A stretch of DNA of 16,872 nucleotides, taken from NCBI GenBank assembly GCA_011322715.1, contig DRLX01000126.1, positions 1 to 16,872 on the forward strand. The letters are read 5' to 3'. The notes under the pieces are model-generated. The model worked only from the letters and a program-made list of their open reading frames with translations, searched no databases and was not told the DNA's origin. The stretch comes from Desulfobulbaceae bacterium (GTDB lineage Bacteria > Desulfobacterota > Desulfobulbia > Desulfobulbales > Desulfobulbaceae). The position numbers and the translations under genes are program-made. Below, piece after piece: positions 15,138 to 16,872 of this stretch (position 1 is the first letter of the stretch; each line of letters opens with the position of its first letter).

Positions 15138-16364
15138 TTACCTGATCAGTTGATTCATCTCAAAGATGGGCAGGAGAATGGAGATAACGATAAAAGCCAC
15201 CACCAGCCCCATACCGAGGATCATGATCGGCTCTATCATTGAAGTCAGGGCAAGGATTTTTGCCTCAATCTCTTTTTCATAGCTCGTTGCCGCCTTATCC
15301 AGCATCTTCTCAAGGGCGCCGCTCTGTTCCCCAACGGCTATCATCTGCACCAGCATCGGCGTGAACCATTTGCTTTTGCGCAGGATATCAGAGAGACTTT
15401 TCCCCTTTTCCAGTTCAACCGCAGCATTGTCGATAACATCGGCCAGCAGGGTATTGTTGAGGATGTTTTTTACTATGCCGAGTGAGGTGAATAGGGGAAC
15501 GCCGGCATGCAGCAGGCTGGACAGGGTCCTGCTGAATCTGGCCGAGGCTATCTTGATATTGATATCACTCAGGCCCGGCAGGGTCAGCTTCATTCGGTCC
15601 CAGAACCGGCGTCCTTTTGGTCGATCAAGTACATAGCGTACCCCGATTATAAGAGCAATAATCAGCAGCAGAACAAGCCACCAGTAGTGGGCAAGCATGT
15701 TGCTCAGGCTGATGAGAAAAAGCGTCGGCAGAGGCAGTGCCTGTTTGGAACCTTCAAAGACTTTGGTGATTTTGGGAATAATGACGGTGATAAGAGTAAA
15801 TAAAACGCCGACACCGACAAAGCCCATGAAGATCGGATAGATAAGGGCGGCCGTAATTCTGGATTTCAGCGCCTGCTGGTTTTCACCAAAATCAGCGAGT
15901 CGTTCCAGGACGACATCCAGAGAGCCGGAAGCCTCACCCGCCTGGACCATATTGATATAAATCTTTGAAAAAATACGTGGATGCTCGGAAAGGGCGGCGG
16001 TCAGAGAGTTCCCCTCGTTCACCTGGTCTTTTATCTGGGCAATAATAGTGCGAAAGGCGGGATTGGTTGTCTGTTCGATGAGGCCGTTTAAGGCGGGCAC
16101 CAATGGAATACCGGCGCCAAGCAGGGTGGCCAACTGGCGGGTGGCGATATGCACCTCCTGCTGTTTGATGCGTCCGCCCAGCCGGGGAAAGGATAATTTT
16201 CTCTTTTTCTCCCCCTTTTTCCCTGAAAGAGTTTCTTTGATATCAACAGGGTAGTTGCCTGCCTGCCGAATTTTTTGTCTGGCGGCAGTCCGTGAATCCG
16301 CCTCTATTATCCCTTTAAGTTTTTTTCCGGCCGGGTTCAGGGCAGAGTATTCATAAACGGGCAT
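15138..16364 (-). CDS. gspF: Type II secretion inner-membrane platform protein GspF
   Basis: GspF is the polytopic core of the inner-membrane platform and contacts GspE. The 408-residue protein opens with the family sequence MPVYEYSALNPAGKKLKGII. It then has two T2SSF repeats: LATLLGAGIPLVPALNGL with GEASGSLDVVLERLADF (143-159), and LSSLLHAGVPLFTSLGIVKN with GEQSGALEKMLDKAA. Three hydrophobic segments lie near residues 171-197, 228-243 and the C-terminus (GLVVAFIVISILLPIFEM). Unlike the other gsp genes it is on the minus strand, convergent with gspE 64 bases away, and so has its own promoter. No strong Shine-Dalgarno sequence precedes the ATG at 16364. Confidence 0.96.
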   Translation of the reverse strand: MPVYEYSALNPAGKKLKGIIEADSRTAARQKIRQAGNYPVDIKETLSGKKGEKKRKLSFPRLGGRIKQQEVHIATRQLATLLGAGIPLVPALNGLIEQTTNPAFRTIIAQIKDQVNEGNSLTAALSEHPRIFSKIYINMVQAGEASGSLDVVLERLADFGENQQALKSRITAALIYPIFMGFVGVGVLFTLITVIIPKITKVFEGSKQALPLPTLFLISLSNMLAHYWWLVLLLIIALIIGVRYVLDRPKGRRFWDRMKLTLPGLSDINIKIASARFSRTLSSLLHAGVPLFTSLGIVKNILNNTLLADVIDNAAVELEKGKSLSDILRKSKWFTPMLVQMIAVGEQSGALEKMLDKAATSYEKEIEAKILALTSMIEPIMILGMGLVVAFIVISILLPIFEMNQLIR

Positions 16365-16483
16365 GGGCGTAACGTACGGTTGTTGAGCAAATTTTCGATG
16401 AAATCATACCAGTATAATAGCCCGAAGTTTAAGGTTTGGGAAAGAAAAAGTAATTGATGGAATCAAACCCCTTTGCGCCACCC

Positions 16484-16512
16484 TTTGCAGGGAATGTTCT
16501 CTATGGTAGAAT
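16484..16512 (+). promoter_or_regulatory. Candidate sigma70-type promoter for the selenoprotein gene
   Basis: TTTGCA (16484-16489) and TAGAAT (16507-16512) are separated by 17 bases. A TG lies one base before the -10 box (extended -10). Four of six and five of six bases match the consensus. This would give a leader of roughly 78 bases before the ATG at 16597. A perfect TATAAT at 16413-16418 further upstream lacks a matching -35 box. Confidence 0.4.
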
Positions 16513-16596
16513 ATCGGCAATTGAAGAGTTGTCCGGACAGGTCGCAACATGTGAATATACAGGTTGCTTTTTTCATGCCATTTTATGGGAGAAATT

Positions 16597-16821
16597 ATGA
16601 AAGTGCGTATTGAATACTGTGGTCAGTGAAATTATAAACCCCGTGCCTCCAGGCTGGAGGATGAACTGCTGGCAGCATTCGGACAGGACCTGGATGTTGA
16701 ACTCGTCCAGGGCAGCGGCGGTGTTTATGAAGTTATCGTGGATGGAGAAATTGTTTTTTCCAAAAAAAAAGAAGGACGTTTCCCTGAACCCGGAGAAATA
16801 ATCGCCCTGGTGAGACAATAG
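16597..16821 (+). CDS. SelT/SelW/SelH (Rdx) family selenoprotein, Sec at codon 11 (in-frame TGA 16627-16629)
   Basis: The product is a 74-residue thioredoxin-fold redox protein, read as selenocysteine through TGA 16627-16629. The start MKVRIEYCGQ leads to U11 and then NYKPRASRLEDELLAAFG. This gives the CxxU redox motif (Cys8-Gly-Gln-Sec11) at the exact place and context of SelW-like proteins. After the TGA the same frame stays open for 63 codons and keeps the family ending: an alternating beta strand (DVELVQGSGGVYEVIVDGEIVFSKK) and the motif EGRFPEPGEIIALVRQ. GGGAGA (16587-16592) is a good ribosome site four bases before the ATG. An in-frame ATG at 16585 is the alternative start. A hairpin fitting a bacterial SECIS follows the TGA. 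Such proteins are thought to act in thiol redox. It is divergent from gspF and probably unrelated to secretion. Confidence 0.9.
16646..16660 (+). promoter_or_regulatory. Bacterial SECIS-like hairpin within the selenoprotein coding sequence
   Basis: CCTCCA (16646-16651) and TGGAGG (16655-16660) form a perfect 6-bp stem over GGC, or a 5-bp stem with loop AGGCT. The hairpin begins 17 bases after the TGA, and the two loop G are 23-24 bases after it. Bacterial SECIS elements bind SelB through a short apical stem-loop with G in the loop at about this distance, so position, stem and loop all fit. Confidence 0.7.
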
Positions 16822-16828
16822 TTTTTTT

Positions 16829-16872
16829 ATGACTGCGGTCCTGTTACTCCTGCCGCTGCGATGTGTTTTTCA
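16829..16872 (+). CDS. Possible start of a further gene, cut by the window edge
   Basis: An ATG at 16829 opens a frame that runs to the right edge (MTAVLLLLPLRCVF). It is hydrophobic like a signal peptide or first membrane helix. No Shine-Dalgarno sequence precedes it, as the preceding bases are a T-run after the selenoprotein stop. Fourteen codons are too few to assign a function, and the frame may be chance. Confidence 0.2.
   Translation, partial: MTAVLLLLPLRCVF

Noticed and set aside
16413..16418. Perfect TATAAT box on the + strand upstream of the selenoprotein gene
   Set aside because: No acceptable -35 hexamer lies 16-18 bases upstream, and the candidate at 16484-16512 is a better fit and nearer the gene.
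16610..16801. Open frame of 63 codons overlapping the selenoprotein in another frame
   Set aside because: The read-through frame gives a family-like protein with CxxU; this one gives no recognisable sequence and starts inside it.
1..16872. CRISPR arrays, tRNA or rRNA genes, insertion sequences with transposase
   Set aside because: No regularly spaced repeats, no tRNA- or rRNA-like stretches and no transposase-like protein were seen on either strand by eye.

Overview
The window looks like a chromosomal segment of an anaerobic, Gram-negative bacterium of the Desulfobacterota (classical Deltaproteobacteria), perhaps a Desulfobulbales-type sulfur or sulfate metaboliser. This is inferred from the protein styles, a molybdopterin-binding protein with a Cys-rich tail, and a small selenoprotein. 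The presence of a secretin also requires an outer membrane. No 16S gene or other definitive marker is present, so the taxonomic call is an inference.

Layout: (1) positions 2-541 hold the 3' end of a molybdopterin-binding protein gene. (2) Positions 542-878 are intergenic and contain a long imperfect palindromic repeat (about 676-833). (3) Positions 879-3446 encode a large exported protein with about seven delta-60 repeats, a nested Ig/Fn3-like region and a C-terminal CFIATAAYGS ('CFI-box') segment followed by membrane helices and a basic tail. (4) Positions 3497-15073 hold a type II secretion (T2SS) cluster on the + strand in the order gspG-H-I-J-K, then L-M-N-C-D, then E. (5) gspF lies on the minus strand (15138-16364), convergent with gspE. 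(6) Divergent from gspF is a 74-residue SelT/SelW/SelH (Rdx) family selenoprotein (16597-16821). Its CxxU motif is read through an in-frame TGA, with a bacterial SECIS-like hairpin just downstream; ordinary ORF calling would break or miss it. (7) The last 44 bases may start another gene.

How the genes work together: GspD is the outer-membrane secretin. GspC, L, M and F form the inner-membrane platform, GspE is the cytoplasmic ATPase, GspG is the major pseudopilin and GspH/I/J/K are minor pseudopilins. GspN is the accessory AsmA-like component. The prepilin peptidase GspO and a pilotin are not in the window. The delta-60/CFI-box protein directly upstream is a plausible client of this machine, but the sequence does not prove it.

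The most notable signals are the hidden selenoprotein with its SECIS-like hairpin, a palindromic repeat family whose two copies share a central hairpin with compensatory changes, a REP/BIME-like inverted pair inside the gsp cluster, a TPR extension on the secretin, a GspC without a recognisable PDZ domain, a very long GspH leader, and the detached, inverted gspF.
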